Of a DNA stretch of 34,781 nucleotides, positions 17,450 to 29,100 are shown piece after piece. The notes under the pieces were generated by a model. The model worked only from the letters and a program-made list of their open reading frames with translations, was not told the origin of the DNA and made no database searches. Position numbers and translations under genes: made by a program. Numbering within the stretch: position 1 is the stretch's first letter; each line of letters begins with the position of its first letter. The stretch comes from Dimargaris cristalligena (lineage: Eukaryota > Kickxellomycota > Dimargaritomycetes > Dimargaritales > Dimargaritaceae), in NCBI GenBank assembly GCA_027576995.1, contig JANBQC010000282.1, positions 1 to 34,781 on the forward strand, given 5' to 3'.

Positions 17450-19177
17450 ATGTCGTTCACTTCACTTCGCATCGATAAGGGCCAAACGCGCTTCGCGCCC
17501 AAAGTTAAAGCCCGACCAACCCGAAGGCCGGCGGCCGAGACCCCGTCGACCGCGGCTCCTGGCCCAGCCCCCACCGGTTCTGAAGCCGCCGCTCCTCTAC
17601 CCGACGCGACCGCCGAATCTCAGTCGAATCCGGTTGTTCCCCCTTCCACCGAACCTACAGCCTCCCCGCCTATCGCGCTAACCCTCCCGACCTCTGCCCC
17701 ACCCCAACCTCAACCTTCAACGACGACTGCGGTCGCTTCCTCTGACCCGCCGGCCCCGTCCAGCAAAATCAGTGGTGGTGGTGGGGTAGGTGTGATCCAG
17801 GCTCCCACGTCGGTTCGAACCATCAGTGCGCCTTCCCGGCAGCGTACAGTTATGTCCTCCTCTTCCTATTCCGTGGGGGGAGCAGCTTCAACGTCCGGAA
17901 TCAACCACGACCCATCCTCAACCGATAATATATCCCCCTCGGCTTCTTCCTTGGCTACCGCAGCGGGCCGAGTGCTTGCGGCGAGTCTTCGCCGGGCCAC
18001 GGCCAATCCGGCCGAGCCCCGAGCCAAACGGACCCGTACCACGGGGGGCAATGGAAGGAGTCGTTTGAAGAAGGACCTCAAAACCTGGGAGGAGTACTTG
18101 GCGGAACACGAGGAAATGACGGCTGATCTGGATATGACCGATACAGCCATGCGGGATTTTTGTCGGAACAATGGCCGGGGATTGCCGATGAAATCGACGG
18201 TCGAGCGCCTCTGGGAGGAAAAACGCCGTAAAGATGCGACTGCGGTTGAAAACGCAGGTGATGCAACGGCCACTACGGCGGAAGCTACTGACAAAAAGCC
18301 ACTGGGTCTAATGGCAGGGACTGGTTCCACCCAGACCCCCCCTGCGAAACTGACACCAGTCAAGGATGATGCTAATAAAGACGACGACGACGACGGTGGC
18401 CATGCGGACAGTAAGGCAAAATTGGAGGCGGCCGATAGTGACCGGGTCTTTGCCGTCAATCGCAACGCCGCGCAAGTCCGGGTGGTTGACGGTCGTATCG
18501 TGCTGAACGAAGAATCCCTCGTCGTTGACCGTAACGCCCTCAACCAAGACGGCGATCCCGAAGCGGCGGCCTTGGCGGCCACCCTCGAAGTGGTGGACGA
18601 TTCCAATGACCGACGCATCATTAATCAGAATACCTACGCTCGCATTAAATATGTGCGCTCGCTTCCCTGGACCCAGGAGGAAACCGTCCGCTTTTACGAA
18701 CTCCTGGCCCGATTCGGCACAGACTTCAATCTCGTGTCGGCCGCCCTGGTCACACGAACGCGGAAACAGGTGCTGAATAAGTTCCGGCGCGAAGAATCCC
18801 AGCGACCCTGGTTGGTGACCCGGGCCCTACTGAATCGGCCCGTCGAGGGGTCCGAAGTGGCTAACCTGAAATTGGCCAGCTCCGGGGCGGCCAAAGCTGA
18901 GACCCAGGGCGAGGGGAAGGGTGAAGGGGATAATCCGGAAAAAGGGACAGCACTGTCGTCGGGCCCTAGCGGTGAAGAGGTCGTGGGAGAGTCCAAAGGG
19001 GGGGTTCTGGCGAAACCTGGTAGGGAGGAGGAGGTCATTGTAGAAGACCTTGATGATATTTCATCCGTTAAAATATCGCTCTCCCAGCTGGAAGCGGTAG
19101 CACCCGTCTCTAAAAACCCGCGAGCAACGCGTCGGAAACAGGGTCGGAATGATGTGGAAGTGGTGGGCATACTCTGA
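17450..19177 (+). CDS. BDP1: TFIIIB subunit Bdp1 (B'')
   Basis: Bdp1 joins TBP and Brf1 at RNA polymerase III promoters to complete TFIIIB in the nucleus. The ATG at 17450 (575 residues) is chosen because it gives an N-terminus with TRFAPKV about 15 residues in, the hallmark start of fungal Bdp1; the frame is open upstream but has no ATG there. A Pro/Ser/Ala-rich region covers about 25-190. A conserved block with MRDFCRNNGRGLPMKS lies near 225-250, an acidic run (DDDDD) near 305, and RVVDGRIVLNEESL near 340-354. The SANT/Myb domain is at about 405-455 (WTQEETVRFYELLARFGTDF then RTRKQVLNKFRREE). Length is close to the 594-residue yeast protein. The C-terminus is charged and low-complexity. No intron is needed. 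Confidence 0.94.
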   Translation: MSFTSLRIDKGQTRFAPKVKARPTRRPAAETPSTAAPGPAPTGSEAAAPLPDATAESQSNPVVPPSTEPTASPPIALTLPTSAPPQPQPSTTTAVASSDPPAPSSKISGGGGVGVIQAPTSVRTISAPSRQRTVMSSSSYSVGGAASTSGINHDPSSTDNISPSASSLATAAGRVLAASLRRATANPAEPRAKRTRTTGGNGRSRLKKDLKTWEEYLAEHEEMTADLDMTDTAMRDFCRNNGRGLPMKSTVERLWEEKRRKDATAVENAGDATATTAEATDKKPLGLMAGTGSTQTPPAKLTPVKDDANKDDDDDGGHADSKAKLEAADSDRVFAVNRNAAQVRVVDGRIVLNEESLVVDRNALNQDGDPEAAALAATLEVVDDSNDRRIINQNTYARIKYVRSLPWTQEETVRFYELLARFGTDFNLVSAALVTRTRKQVLNKFRREESQRPWLVTRALLNRPVEGSEVANLKLASSGAAKAETQGEGKGEGDNPEKGTALSSGPSGEEVVGESKGGVLAKPGREEEVIVEDLDDISSVKISLSQLEAVAPVSKNPRATRRKQGRNDVEVVGIL

Positions 19178-21654
19178 TTTATTAGTGGCAACTCTATAAT
19201 ATAGTACAGATATTGTTCAGCCAGTTGTACGGATACACTTATCGGCGGTTGAACATTCCCCTCTGGTATCAAAACCTATTAGCGACGGCCTAACTCACTT
19301 GCGGACATTAGTGTTAAACTATAACCCTGTGGGCTGGCAGGAAATAATGGTCATTGTATGAGGTTTTGATAACTATCATACATATGGGAGAAGTTCATCC
19401 AAGCTGTACAACGAAAAATCCATTATATTCGGCCAATATTACTAGTTAAAAATACATTTCCCATATATTTTCCCATACACGTATAATGTAAACCCTTATA
19501 TAGCTGGGCCGAATTTCACCCATATCTATATTTCATCTTATGTAAACTAAACGTTAATAAATTATTTTCTTCTGTCCCTCCATTTATTGAATCTCAACTA
19601 CATGAATGGATTGTATATATTCGCGGGGGAGGGTATGGGATTTTCCATGGTAGATAATGAACGGGCGGGCCATGTTGTAAAAGCCATGGGTCGTGTGCCA
19701 TTCTAATGTAAGGGCTCGGTCCTCTTGGTACAGGTAGTTTGTCGGAGTATCCATCTAACCGGCGTTACCTTTCCTTTATCTGGAATTGTGGAGGCTTGTA
19801 CTTTCGCACTGGTGGGGAAGGAGGGGGATGATAATGTAATATGTATCTGTTAAACCCACATAACCCTTTGCCATTGGATAGCCCATAGGTTCGGAATGCT
19901 CTGTGATTTATAATATATTCGGGTTTAATAAGAGTGCGTAGCGGGCCGCTCCCAGATACCGGTTAGTGGACTTGGCGTTCTAGCCTAAACCAGAGAAAAT
20001 AATATATATTTCGGTCATGCTGTAGGATACCCATCTGATAAAAATATGTCTATGTGTAGGGGGGAGGAAGGGACCAATTGGAAAAATCCATGTGAGTGTC
20101 ATATGGTCCGAGCCTGAAACCTTCATTTGGGTTAGGCTACCGCGCTTGCCCTTGGGGGACCATGGGCAATAGAGCACTTTCTCTGTAAAGAAAAACGAAG
20201 TTTTACAAAGGGCCAGATTGGGCCGCAAATAGGTAGTGTGGCAAGCTCAAGTAACGTGGACACAAGAGAATTTTCTAGGGGTAGGGAAGGGCGTACATTA
20301 TTCCTCGACTTCTTTTATGATTATTAATCAGTATGGTTAAGCCACTAGTATTAAAAATATAAAATGACCGGGATAATTTTACACCGGTCTCTCCTTTCCG
20401 TCTCTTCTTTTATCACCCCAAGCTCCAACAAGGGACGGAGGGGGCATACGACGAACGGGGGAGAATGGAAAGCACGGATCGATTGGCGCGAAGGCAACTG
20501 AGCCAACGGTAGAGGCCGCAATCGTTACAACGTGAATTCTACGATCATCAACCCGAACGGCCGGAAATGATAGAGCCCTGGCCGTGTTAGGCCAAGGAAC
20601 AGGCGATGTAATAGCGGGCCAAAGAACGGAAATAGGGAGGAGGGCTCTGTAACTTATTCTTCCGTCCTCTGACCCTTCCACATTCCCGTTTTGGCCAGAT
20701 GGGCGCAACCTCGAGGGCCGCCCCTTATCTCCAAGCCACGTATATATGTTAAAAGTTCTTTGCCCGTAAACTATCCGATACCGCCGCCCCCTCGGGCATA
20801 CCTCACCACACCCTCCCCTCCTCTCCTTTCTTTTCATGCGCCTCCATCTCCGAATTCATCGATACCTTCTCCCCGTTGCCCTCCTTCCTCTTCAGTCGCC
20901 GAGGTATTCGTTATCAGAATAGTCATATTCTGTTATGGCCGGTTTGGGTTGGGCGCTTGGGCGCTGTTTTTCCATTATTACCGTAACATATATTGGTTTA
21001 AACATGGGTCGGAAATATGAACTCCCACTTCATTTGGTACGTAATTTTCCAAGGAGGGGGAGGGGGGTCCAGTAAAAATAGCGGAGGGTACTACCCTGTT
21101 CTGCCTAAGATGCTTCAGTAAATGAAACAGCCGCCCCTGCTATCGTTTTTCCAAACCCCGCGGTCTATTATAAAGCCCGTGTATCGCCCCCCCTCCCCGC
21201 GTTGCTCAACTCAACTCTGGCATTTATATTTTCAATGGTATTTAAATTCAGCTTTATGGATTTCGGTTCTATTTTTTTACTCGACTTTTACTATACATTA
21301 TTATCCCCGTTCTTTATAAACCGGCACTGTAATTTATTATCGAGGGTTACCAAGTTTTTATTCCGCCGTTGGTTATTCGACACATTTGTATTGGCTCTGC
21401 TCCGTTATTTTAATTTGACCAGCAGTAGTGCCCACCTTTCTAAACCACTGGCTTTGGTCTATTTGCGGCACAACTTACATTGCTTGCCATTTATTCTTGA
21501 CTGTCATTGTTAGGTCCACCTTGTGGCTTTATAGGTTTCCACACTCTGTGCCATCTCTTAAACGCCCCCCTCCATTCCTCCGTACTATTGATACTGAAAT
21601 TGGTGTGGTTAAGTCGTTTCTACCCCAGAAAAAAAATACCCCAAATACGGTACT
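19178..21654. other. Intergenic, contains one MITE-like repeat
   Basis: This is mostly AT-rich DNA between BDP1 and the CAP-protein gene, with a GC-richer patch at about 20390-20900. That patch contains a 152-codon minus-strand ATG frame (20837-20379) with no motif I recognise. The 144-bp repeat at 19382-19525 is described separately. Confidence 0.55.
19382..19525. mobile_element. MITE-like repeat, copy 1 (144 bp)
   Basis: The unit starts ATATGGGAGAAGTTC and ends GAATTTCACCCATAT. These ends are inverted repeats at 13 of 15 positions, and weaker complementarity extends to about 27 bp. It aligns without gaps to 30762-30905, with about 24 differences in 144 bases. It is too short to encode a protein. 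A TA at each end (TATGGG...CCCATA) could be a target duplication of the Tc1/mariner kind, but this is inference. Confidence 0.75.
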
Positions 21655-22600
21655 ATGCGTGGGTGGGTTCTCCTTATGGTCCTTGCCCTGGGTGTTGGTT
21701 GCACTCGGGCTGAGCAGTCTGCGACTAAAACCGTCGTTGTCAAGGAAGTAGTCGTCGTTAAAAAAGTAGTCGCTACCAAAAAAGTACCTACCGTCAAAAA
21801 AATAGCCACCGTCCCAAAGACAAGCCCATCCGCCTCTAGTCGAACCACAGCCGCAGCCCCAGTTTCTACTCCAACTTCGACACCATCATCACTACCTGTC
21901 CTCAAAAAGTCCAAACCATCAGCGATTAATGGGGATAACATACTCAGTGAAGTCCATCTCTGTAAATTTTTACAGGTCTTCAACAAGTTTCGGGCGAGTC
22001 GGCGTCTGCCAGCAGCCGTGTCCGTATCCAGTTTAACCATGGTGGCCCAAACGACTGCCAACCGCATGGCCGAGGTGGGTAAACAGACCCACGACAACCC
22101 CGTTCCCCTGTTGTCGCGGTTGACTAATTCGGGAGCGAACGTGGGCTGGGCCAGCGAAAATATTCTGGATTACGGTCAAAACGAACAACAAGCGCTCGAT
22201 GAATTTATCGGAAGTCCAGGTAAGTGTCTATAGATATACTGTGAAAACCTATTGCCATTACTGGTGTAGGCGCCTATATAACCGCGGATTGCTTAGGTGG
22301 CTCTGGCGCTAAAGGGTTTGAAGAGCGTGAACTATGATGAAGTCAATGTCACCTTATACGAGTTCAGACGGATTGAAATTCTCGCTTCAGCTATACTAAA
22401 TATAAGTATGTATTTAATGCATTTGTCCATCGGTCCGGGACCACTCGCTGCCTTTCCTACCATGCTGTCCATTAGCTCATCTTAAGGCGATGGAAGATAC
22501 CCGGTTAAATGCCATCGGATTCGCTGGCAACGGACCTAACATGTCCCTAGTCATGGCCCAAATCAAGGATTTGGAAGTACAGCCACAGCTAGCTTGCTAA
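21655..22600 (+). CDS. Secreted CAP-domain (YkwD/SCP-like) protein, two exons
   Basis: Exon 1 is 21655-22219 and exon 2 is 22476-22600, giving 229 residues. Residues 1-20 form a signal peptide (WVLLMVLALGVGC core). A Val/Lys-rich linker of VVVK-type units (about 24-58) and a Ser/Thr/Pro stretch follow. The CAP domain spans about 90-225: FNKFRASRRLPA, then ANRMAEVGKQTHDNP, then GWASENILDYG. CAP proteins are secreted and bind sterols or lipids, or act in cell-wall and host interactions; the specific role is unknown. The splice is chosen because it recreates the family signature as SPAH (usually SPGH), followed by LKAMEDTRLNAIGFAGNG. Both ends of the intron are phase 1. The frame stops in CTA TAG if unspliced. 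Confidence 0.88.
22220..22475 (+). other. Intron of the CAP-protein gene (256 bp)
   Basis: The donor is GTAAGT after CCAG and the acceptor is CCATTAG. Joining G from exon 1 to CT of exon 2 makes an Ala codon and places His next, restoring the conserved SPxH motif. Alternative acceptors between (for example at 22269 and 22296) lead to stop codons or lose the motif. Confidence 0.75.
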
Positions 22601-22708
22601 GCCAAGTAAAATAATTCGCCCCCACCCGCCGTTTCCCTTTCGGTCCTAGGTGCTTGCGCTCGTCCGAAAAGGCGATGTCCGGTTCCAAATACCATCGCCG
22701 TTTTTTTA

Positions 22709-22729
22709 ATATATATATATATATATATA
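22709..22729. repeat. (AT)n microsatellite
   Basis: About ten uninterrupted AT units follow a T7 run, some 110 bp after the CAP gene stop codon. Confidence 0.9.
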
Positions 22730-23470
22730 CCTGTACCGCCTAGCACTTCGTCTGGCCCGAAGTACATTGCGTTTAATCGAGTTTTAGTTTAGTCGAATTA
22801 ATAGTGTATGATTAGAACCACGCCTAACTACCCCCGTTTATCTAATGCCTTGGCGAATAAAAAATATATATATTAAAAAATTATTTTAGTTTGATTGTTG
22901 TTGTTAATTCCTCCAGAAATCCAGAAAGGGATGCTCAAAAAGATATAGTCGTATACCCGCTGTTTTACGGACTAGGTCGTAAAGAATTGGTGGAAAACAT
23001 TGCCGAAGTGACCCACCCTCCAATGTCGAAGAGTGCACCTGAGGGATATAAAATAGAGGGGGGGTATACAGCATCCCGACCGCCTGGCACGATAGTGGTG
23101 GCACACGGTCATATCTCGTACCTAAGTTGTAGCAAGCCATATAGAGGGGGGAGGAGTGGTCGGTAACTCCGACGGTGGCACATTGGTTAGACCAGAGTAC
23201 AACCATCGCTATACACAAAGTGCCCTAAAAGGACCGACGTCGGAAACTAAAATGACGTACCCTATAGCCCCTCCCCCTAAGTGAGAGAGGCCAGCATGTG
23301 CTAATATTATTAACACCGGCGGAGTCTTTGTTATACCGAGTCATTTCGCTGGTTCATTTTTATGATTACAGTTGCGGATAGAGTGGTCCCGACTGGCGGC
23401 GACATTGCGAACAGAAAGGTCACCTTAGGCCGGATAAGTCATGTTTGATGTCCAGTTGACGATTATCTAA

Positions 23471-23487
23471 TAAATAAATAAATAAAA
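23471..23487. repeat. (TAAA)n microsatellite
   Basis: Four tandem TAAA units in otherwise unremarkable intergenic DNA. Confidence 0.85.
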
Positions 23488-24753
23488 GGGATGGGTCACC
23501 CATGATGTACGCAAGTCATTGTGGAGAGGGTAAATAGAAGGCAGTGGAAGCGGCATGCTTCTGTTATATTACCCCACTGCTGTTTTTGGCTCCCTACAAC
23601 CAAGGGTAATACTGAAAGCGACAATAATGTAATTCACCCAACAGACCAATAGAAGTCCCCCCCCTTCCCATTGTAATCGCACATCCTCCTAAATAGTTTG
23701 CTAAGCGCACCCCGTTTTTTCATGGATGTGTAGGTAAGATGGTCCGGGTATTATCTAACCATCTAAACATGAAGCGGTAAATCAACCTCCAATGAAATAG
23801 GCACCTGCGCCATCGTTCTATTGGAATATTCAGCCGTTTGATCGCCATAAGATTGAAAAATATAGCACAATTCCCCCCACCCGATTTTCCCAGTAACTAT
23901 CGTAGGCTTTTATTTATAATTTCATTAGGGCCATGTTTCTTCTCCAAGGGAAGCCCACTGGGAACCAATGGTACCGGTGTATGGAGAAAATGGGCTATTA
24001 TGGTGTGACTCAGTGGTCTATTAGAGGGGCGGGTGTGATAACATTAGCGGGGGGTGAATCTCTCTTAAGGTTACGCATACTAGTGTAATGCGTGTTCTAT
24101 ACGTCCAGAGATCGTCGTCGACCAGGCGCCCTATTTTGGGGGGTTCTTTCAGTTAGTAGTTGTGGAAGAACTGTGGCCGAGTGGTCTGTGGCTCACATAC
24201 CTGGCTTACACACCATGGGGGAAGAGTATCGGATAACTATAGCTATTCGGAGGCCAGCGTATATAGAGTTTTTACAGTGACCCCCCCACGTTTTCCATGG
24301 TGCAAGCGAACCCCCCGGCTGAGGCTGAAATTTCTTTTCGGTAACATAGCCATACAGCTAATAGGAGAGTTAGTTATAGCAGGGCCCAGACCCCGGTACT
24401 ACTACTGACATGGTCGTTTTTAGAGAAGATAAAGAAAAGATGGAAGGCAAGGAGGAGGAGGGATGGGTATAACGCATTATCGGGCTTTGCTTTAACAGGC
24501 GAAGAAGCCATCATCGGCAGGAGTGGTGGCATTGAATTACCCCATTAGGTAGTAAGACCTAAGTAGCCGATTGGACATACCGCCCAACAATGGGCGACCA
24601 ATACCATAGAATTACTAGGGTTTATATATTATAACATGGTGGTGGTGGTATTAATTAGATAGAAGGCTAGTATAGTAGTCCCAGAAGGGCCTGGGGGGTG
24701 TGGCAGCAGTGGGCGGCGCATTTATCAACGCCAATGCGGTGGGATGCATATAA

Positions 24754-24778
24754 AGAGAGAGAGAGAGAGAGAGAGAGA
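24754..24778. repeat. (AG)n microsatellite
   Basis: About twelve AG units directly after a TATAAA-like sequence at 24749-24754. The complementary (CT)n run lies 413 bp downstream. Confidence 0.9.
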
Positions 24779-25099
24779 AACTATAGATGGTGAAATAAAT
24801 AATCCCATCAAAGTGGCTGGTTGGCTATGGCGTCGTCTCTCTTCTCCACTGCTTTCAATTCCTCCCCACTTCCTTGGATTATTAGCCGTGGCGGGCTTGG
24901 CGCGCGCATATACGAATGCGGGGGGTTGTTATTCTGCTTCACTTGATCTCGGCCAATCATTGCATAAGTCCTCCCCCCCTGCAACCCATGTATGCGCATT
25001 GGTGGCCTTAATCCACACCTTTTCTACTCCAGGTAAGTGAAGTGCATATATCCCAAACCTCTCCAGCTTTTATGCTTGCCCCCATTCAGAATCGGCTTT

Positions 25100-26158
25100 T
25101 GTGCCTGCCCTGGCCGTAGATTCACAGAATATATGCGTGCATGTTTCTCCCACTACTAATACGACTAAGCTTGCCCCTTCTTTCTCTTGTCTCTCTCTCT
25201 CTCTCTCCTCGTTTTTCCTTATTCCCTTGCCCTCCTCCCCACCTCTCCTCTCTCTATTCCTATTTCGTCTGTATTCGCCGGTGTGTTCTCCGCGGTCTAT
25301 AAAATACCCTTCCTATACTCTCCCCTCGTTGTTACACCCGAACCTTTTCCTTCCGAGTTGTGGTCCAATACCACTCCTTCCGTTCTCATTGACTACATTG
25401 CCACTGGCTGGTTCCCCTCCTTTCCTTTATATTCTCCTCATTGTCCGCCCTCTCCTTCGTAATTTGTCCCTTACTTTTCCCCGTCACTATCTTTCTCTTT
25501 CACTCCCATTAACTGCATTTAGACACCACTCCCTCCGTTTGTTTTTTCCTTGTCCTAGTTGCCTTTGATAGCCCTTCTTCTATCCAGTTGATTATTTTAC
25601 ACACCCACCCACTGCAGTCATTGACTTTAGTTGACTGGCTTCCCTGCCAACTGTCTGCGCCCTTCTCTTAGACGTATCCATTCACCACATTCCGTATTAT
25701 CTCCACTTCAGCCCCACGCTGTGCATTGTACCACCAAAAGAACAGTCTCTTTAGAAGCAGCTCCAGTCATACACTAGGCTACCAACTTATCCGTACCTTG
25801 TTGTAACTAACTGCTTGTTTACACGCCCTTGAGTATCCTCTTCTCCTTCGTCCTGCCAAACAGCTGGTCTGTTTAGCCCCCTTCCTCCTCCCCTAGTACT
25901 TTGTTTCTCTATACCTTTTTTCTATTATTAGCCTGGTTCGCTATTGTTCCTGGTATCACCACAGTCCCCGACTTCTCAGGAATAATTAGAGTTACCCTCG
26001 TCTCATTAGTGGTGGTTCCTGCGCCGCCTCTTCAGTTCCCTGCTGAATTCTCTCTTTGTTCACGCGGCTTGACTTTGGTGTCCCCTCACGTTCTAGTCCA
26101 GCCAAACCTGTACCCTCTCTCTCCCTCCTACTCCTGCCTTATAAATTCCCCCCTCACC
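25100..26158 (+). promoter_or_regulatory. Pyrimidine-rich leader/promoter of the PX gene
   Basis: The plus strand is strongly biased to C and T for about a kilobase, including a (CT)8 run at 25191-25207, up to the start codon context CACCATGTCC. Such tracts are common in fungal promoters and 5' leaders. No strong TATA box decides the transcription start. The downstream frame is open back to 25901 but has no ATG before 26159. Confidence 0.45.
25191..25207. repeat. (CT)n microsatellite
   Basis: Seventeen bases of alternating CT within the pyrimidine-rich tract; complementary to the (AG)n run at 24754. Confidence 0.85.
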
Positions 26159-29100
26159 ATGTCCGAGTCGTATTTCCCCACCGTCAGCTATGCCCCGTCC
26201 ATTAGTTCCCTGAAGGTCATCACGTTTTGGAAGCGGCTCCCGAGCCAAGAAATCTGGTTTCGCATTGCCGTGACCCCGACTGCGTCCCTGGAGACCCCGT
26301 CTCGGGGGTCCCGCATTTGGATTGACCCCAAGAAACCTAACCAACCTGTGGAGACCCAGCTGGACTCTGTTTACTGCATTCAGCGCACTTTCACCCACTT
26401 TCTGCACTTTTACAAACAATTCAGCGAAGAATTCGCTGATCGACGGGATATCCATCAGAGTCTTCCGCGGCTGGTTGATAGACGCTCTATGCTTATCAGC
26501 AAGGACAAGGATGCCCAGCGTAAATCCGAGCTCCTTGACCAACTCTTTGTACGTTTACTCCAGTGGCCCACCCAAGTTAGCACATCCAAGACAATTGCCG
26601 AGTTTTTCGGCGTCTGGTACTGCGATGTGGATAATATGGGTAACTATTCTCACATTCCTACGCCTAATGGTTGCCTCCCGACGATCCAGTACCCCGCTGC
26701 CGGCACGGAGGAGCGTTCCCTGTCCTCCCTCCAGGCCAATGGTCCCCGGTCTTCCCTCAAAAGCATTCCCTATCTAAACCACACCAAATCCTACCCCGAT
26801 TTGAAATCATCCGGTAAAGCCCCGGCCGCTGGTGCTCCCGCCCCAATCCTTCGGCCTCATCGATCCTCCAATAATCTGCGCCAACTACCGAATGGCGGAG
26901 CTGAACAAGTGGCCGCTGCTAGCCCCCGGCGTAGTCGATCCATGCCCTCTCGACCCGGCTTGTCACCTGCCAGCAAGTCCCCCCAGAAACCCGTCCCTAC
27001 TGGCTCAACCACCCTGAAATCGTCCAAGTCTCTGAGCAGTGGACTGCGCCGACTGGCCTCTACGACCCTCGCCCGGAAACTTACGCAGACCTTCAACAGC
27101 CGCAACCCTCCCCCTCCATCCGTGCCGGTTATCAAGAATGAATCAGCTGCCAACTCATCGAATGTACCCCTTCATTTAACGAGTCCGGATGTCTCTACTG
27201 ATGTCCCGCAGGGATCGGAGAGTATCTCACACCCAGAACCCAAGGCCCTGCCCGAAACTTCAACTGTTGACTACTATGATAATTCACCTACAGAACTTCC
27301 GCTTGTGTCTGCCTCGGAATCTGCTCCTCTCCCTAGGATCCCGTCGGTCCTTTTTTCGTCATCGCTTGGCAACCTGCACGATCTTCAACAACAGCTGGAT
27401 GGTATTCAAGTGCCTTCTACCGCGTCTCCGCTAGTTGAACCCGTGTCCGAACCCGAGCCTGTGCCCGAGTCCCCACCCCCATCTCCGGCCCCAGTGATTC
27501 GCCATGGTCGCCTGGCCAATATGCAGCGTGCTAACACTACCAGCAAAATCCAAGGCCGGGCTAAAGCGGCCCGGCTACAGAGAATCAAACTAGGCCTACT
27601 GGGCAGGTCTGATGGCAGCGATAGTGACAATGGCGGCGCCTCTGACCGCTCGGCTCCCCCCACCCCACCCCCGCCCTTTAGTCAACTGCGCCGGAACCAC
27701 ACTACGTTGGGTCGCATGACTGGCGCCAATAGCCGACATGGTGTGGTGGCTTCTCCAACCGATTCAACCTCCACGCTTAACCGGTCCCTCTCCTCGAACG
27801 ATCGGGCCAACAATACGGTTCAGACCAGGATTTACCTTAACGGTACCATTCTGGTGACTATTCCCCTGCTGCGCTCCGAACTGACCAAGCCCGCTTCCCC
27901 ACGGGCCCGCCAGGCCGCTCGTTCCACTTCCGTGGAATTTAGCCGCATCTATACCTCTATCTTGCGCCATCTCCACGCTCTAGGGGGTCCCAAGGCGGCC
28001 CAAGCTTCACAGCAGATCCAGTCTTTCGTACTTGTGTATGATACTCCCGTAGGCCGGGCAGTGGCTCGTTCCGAGGAAGAGATCGTCCGCGCTATCCAGA
28101 GTGGCCCCCGTCAAATCTCCTGCCATGTTATTGATCAGGCTGACTTCCGCTTGGAGGATGCAATCGCTCTCAGCGAAGCCCAAAGCCCCTCGGCGGCCTC
28201 GGATCATGCCACCCAGTTTCTACCTGGGCTGAATTCCCCTCAGCTACCTCCTATGCCTATTTCCAGCGGACCATCAAGTCCGGCTAATCTTAACACTGCT
28301 AGACCCGTAGCCCCGTCTCCTGCAGCCACTGATGCCCCACTGGGCAACCTGTCTCGCACCCCCAGTCACGACCGACTGGCGGCAGCGACAAATGCCCCTC
28401 AGCGTCCACCTCGCCGGGATTTGACCAATGGTCGCCGGACGGGCGGTCCGCGTCTTCCCATGAATAAAGCCACAGCGACCGTGCGGGCCACTCCTAACCC
28501 TAAACATCTGGTCCTCAATTCCCCACCTCAAATTAAGGACCTTTTGTCCCAATCCCCGTCCACCTTTCCCCAGGAACTTGGGGTTGCCACACCTACCTTC
28601 GGCCGAATGGAAGCCGAGGCGATGTTGATTCAGCAGCAGCACTCGAATGAAGCTGGAGCCAACCCCGTCGCCCCGCTTACTTCCAATCTGCCGCAGTTTT
28701 CCGACTTTACTTCCACAGCCAGTGGGGGTTCCGACTACTTGCATAGCAGTAATGAATCTATCCACAACTACACCGCCGTCAATTCCAACGACAACGGCAA
28801 TGCTTCGTCGTTGACCACCTCCCACAGTCTCGTCCGCCCCAAGAGACCTTCCGCTCTCAACCAAATGGCCGAGGAGGACCCTACTCCGCAGACTAAAGGT
28901 AATCGGACCACAATGGGGCTTCAGGTCATGGACTCTCCCGCCCTCCCTACTCCATTCGAGATGTCGGCCTATAAATTTGAGTCCGAATCGCTGGCGGATA
29001 CACTCTCCCCCATTTCCCCCGCCACTCCCCTTGGTTCCACTGATTCAACCGCTTCGGCTCCTCCGGCCATGCGTCGCCACCCGACGCTCTCCAAATCCAA

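Larger units (their letters stand above)
22601..26158. other. Intergenic (3.6 kb) with several microsatellites
   Basis: No complete gene is recognised. The region carries AT, TAAA, GA and CT simple repeats, listed separately. A spliced frame around 24744-25568 is discussed in the findings. The last ~1 kb is pyrimidine-rich and probably the promoter and leader of the PX gene. A tRNA-like A-box sequence at about 24174 has no matching B box. Confidence 0.5.

Noticed and set aside
20379..20837. 152-codon minus-strand ATG frame in a GC-richer patch
   Set aside because: Reads as low-information sequence with no domain, hydrophobic pattern or splice context. Expression data could change this.
22297..22485. 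Open frame between the CAP exons
   Set aside because: It lies inside the inferred intron, starts with GTG, and using it loses the SPxH motif and the correct phase.
22891..23166. 91-codon frame with no stop after the CAP gene
   Set aside because: Starts at TTG and no family resemblance is visible; a frame of this length can arise by chance.
24174..24187. tRNA A-box-like sequence TGGCCGAGTGG
   Set aside because: No B box (GGTTCGANTCC) follows within 100 bp and no cloverleaf stems can be paired.
25901..26158. 86-codon upstream extension of the PX frame with a signal-peptide-like start
   Set aside because: It begins with TTG, has no ATG, and lies in the pyrimidine-rich leader; ATG 26159 has a strong context and precedes the PX domain.
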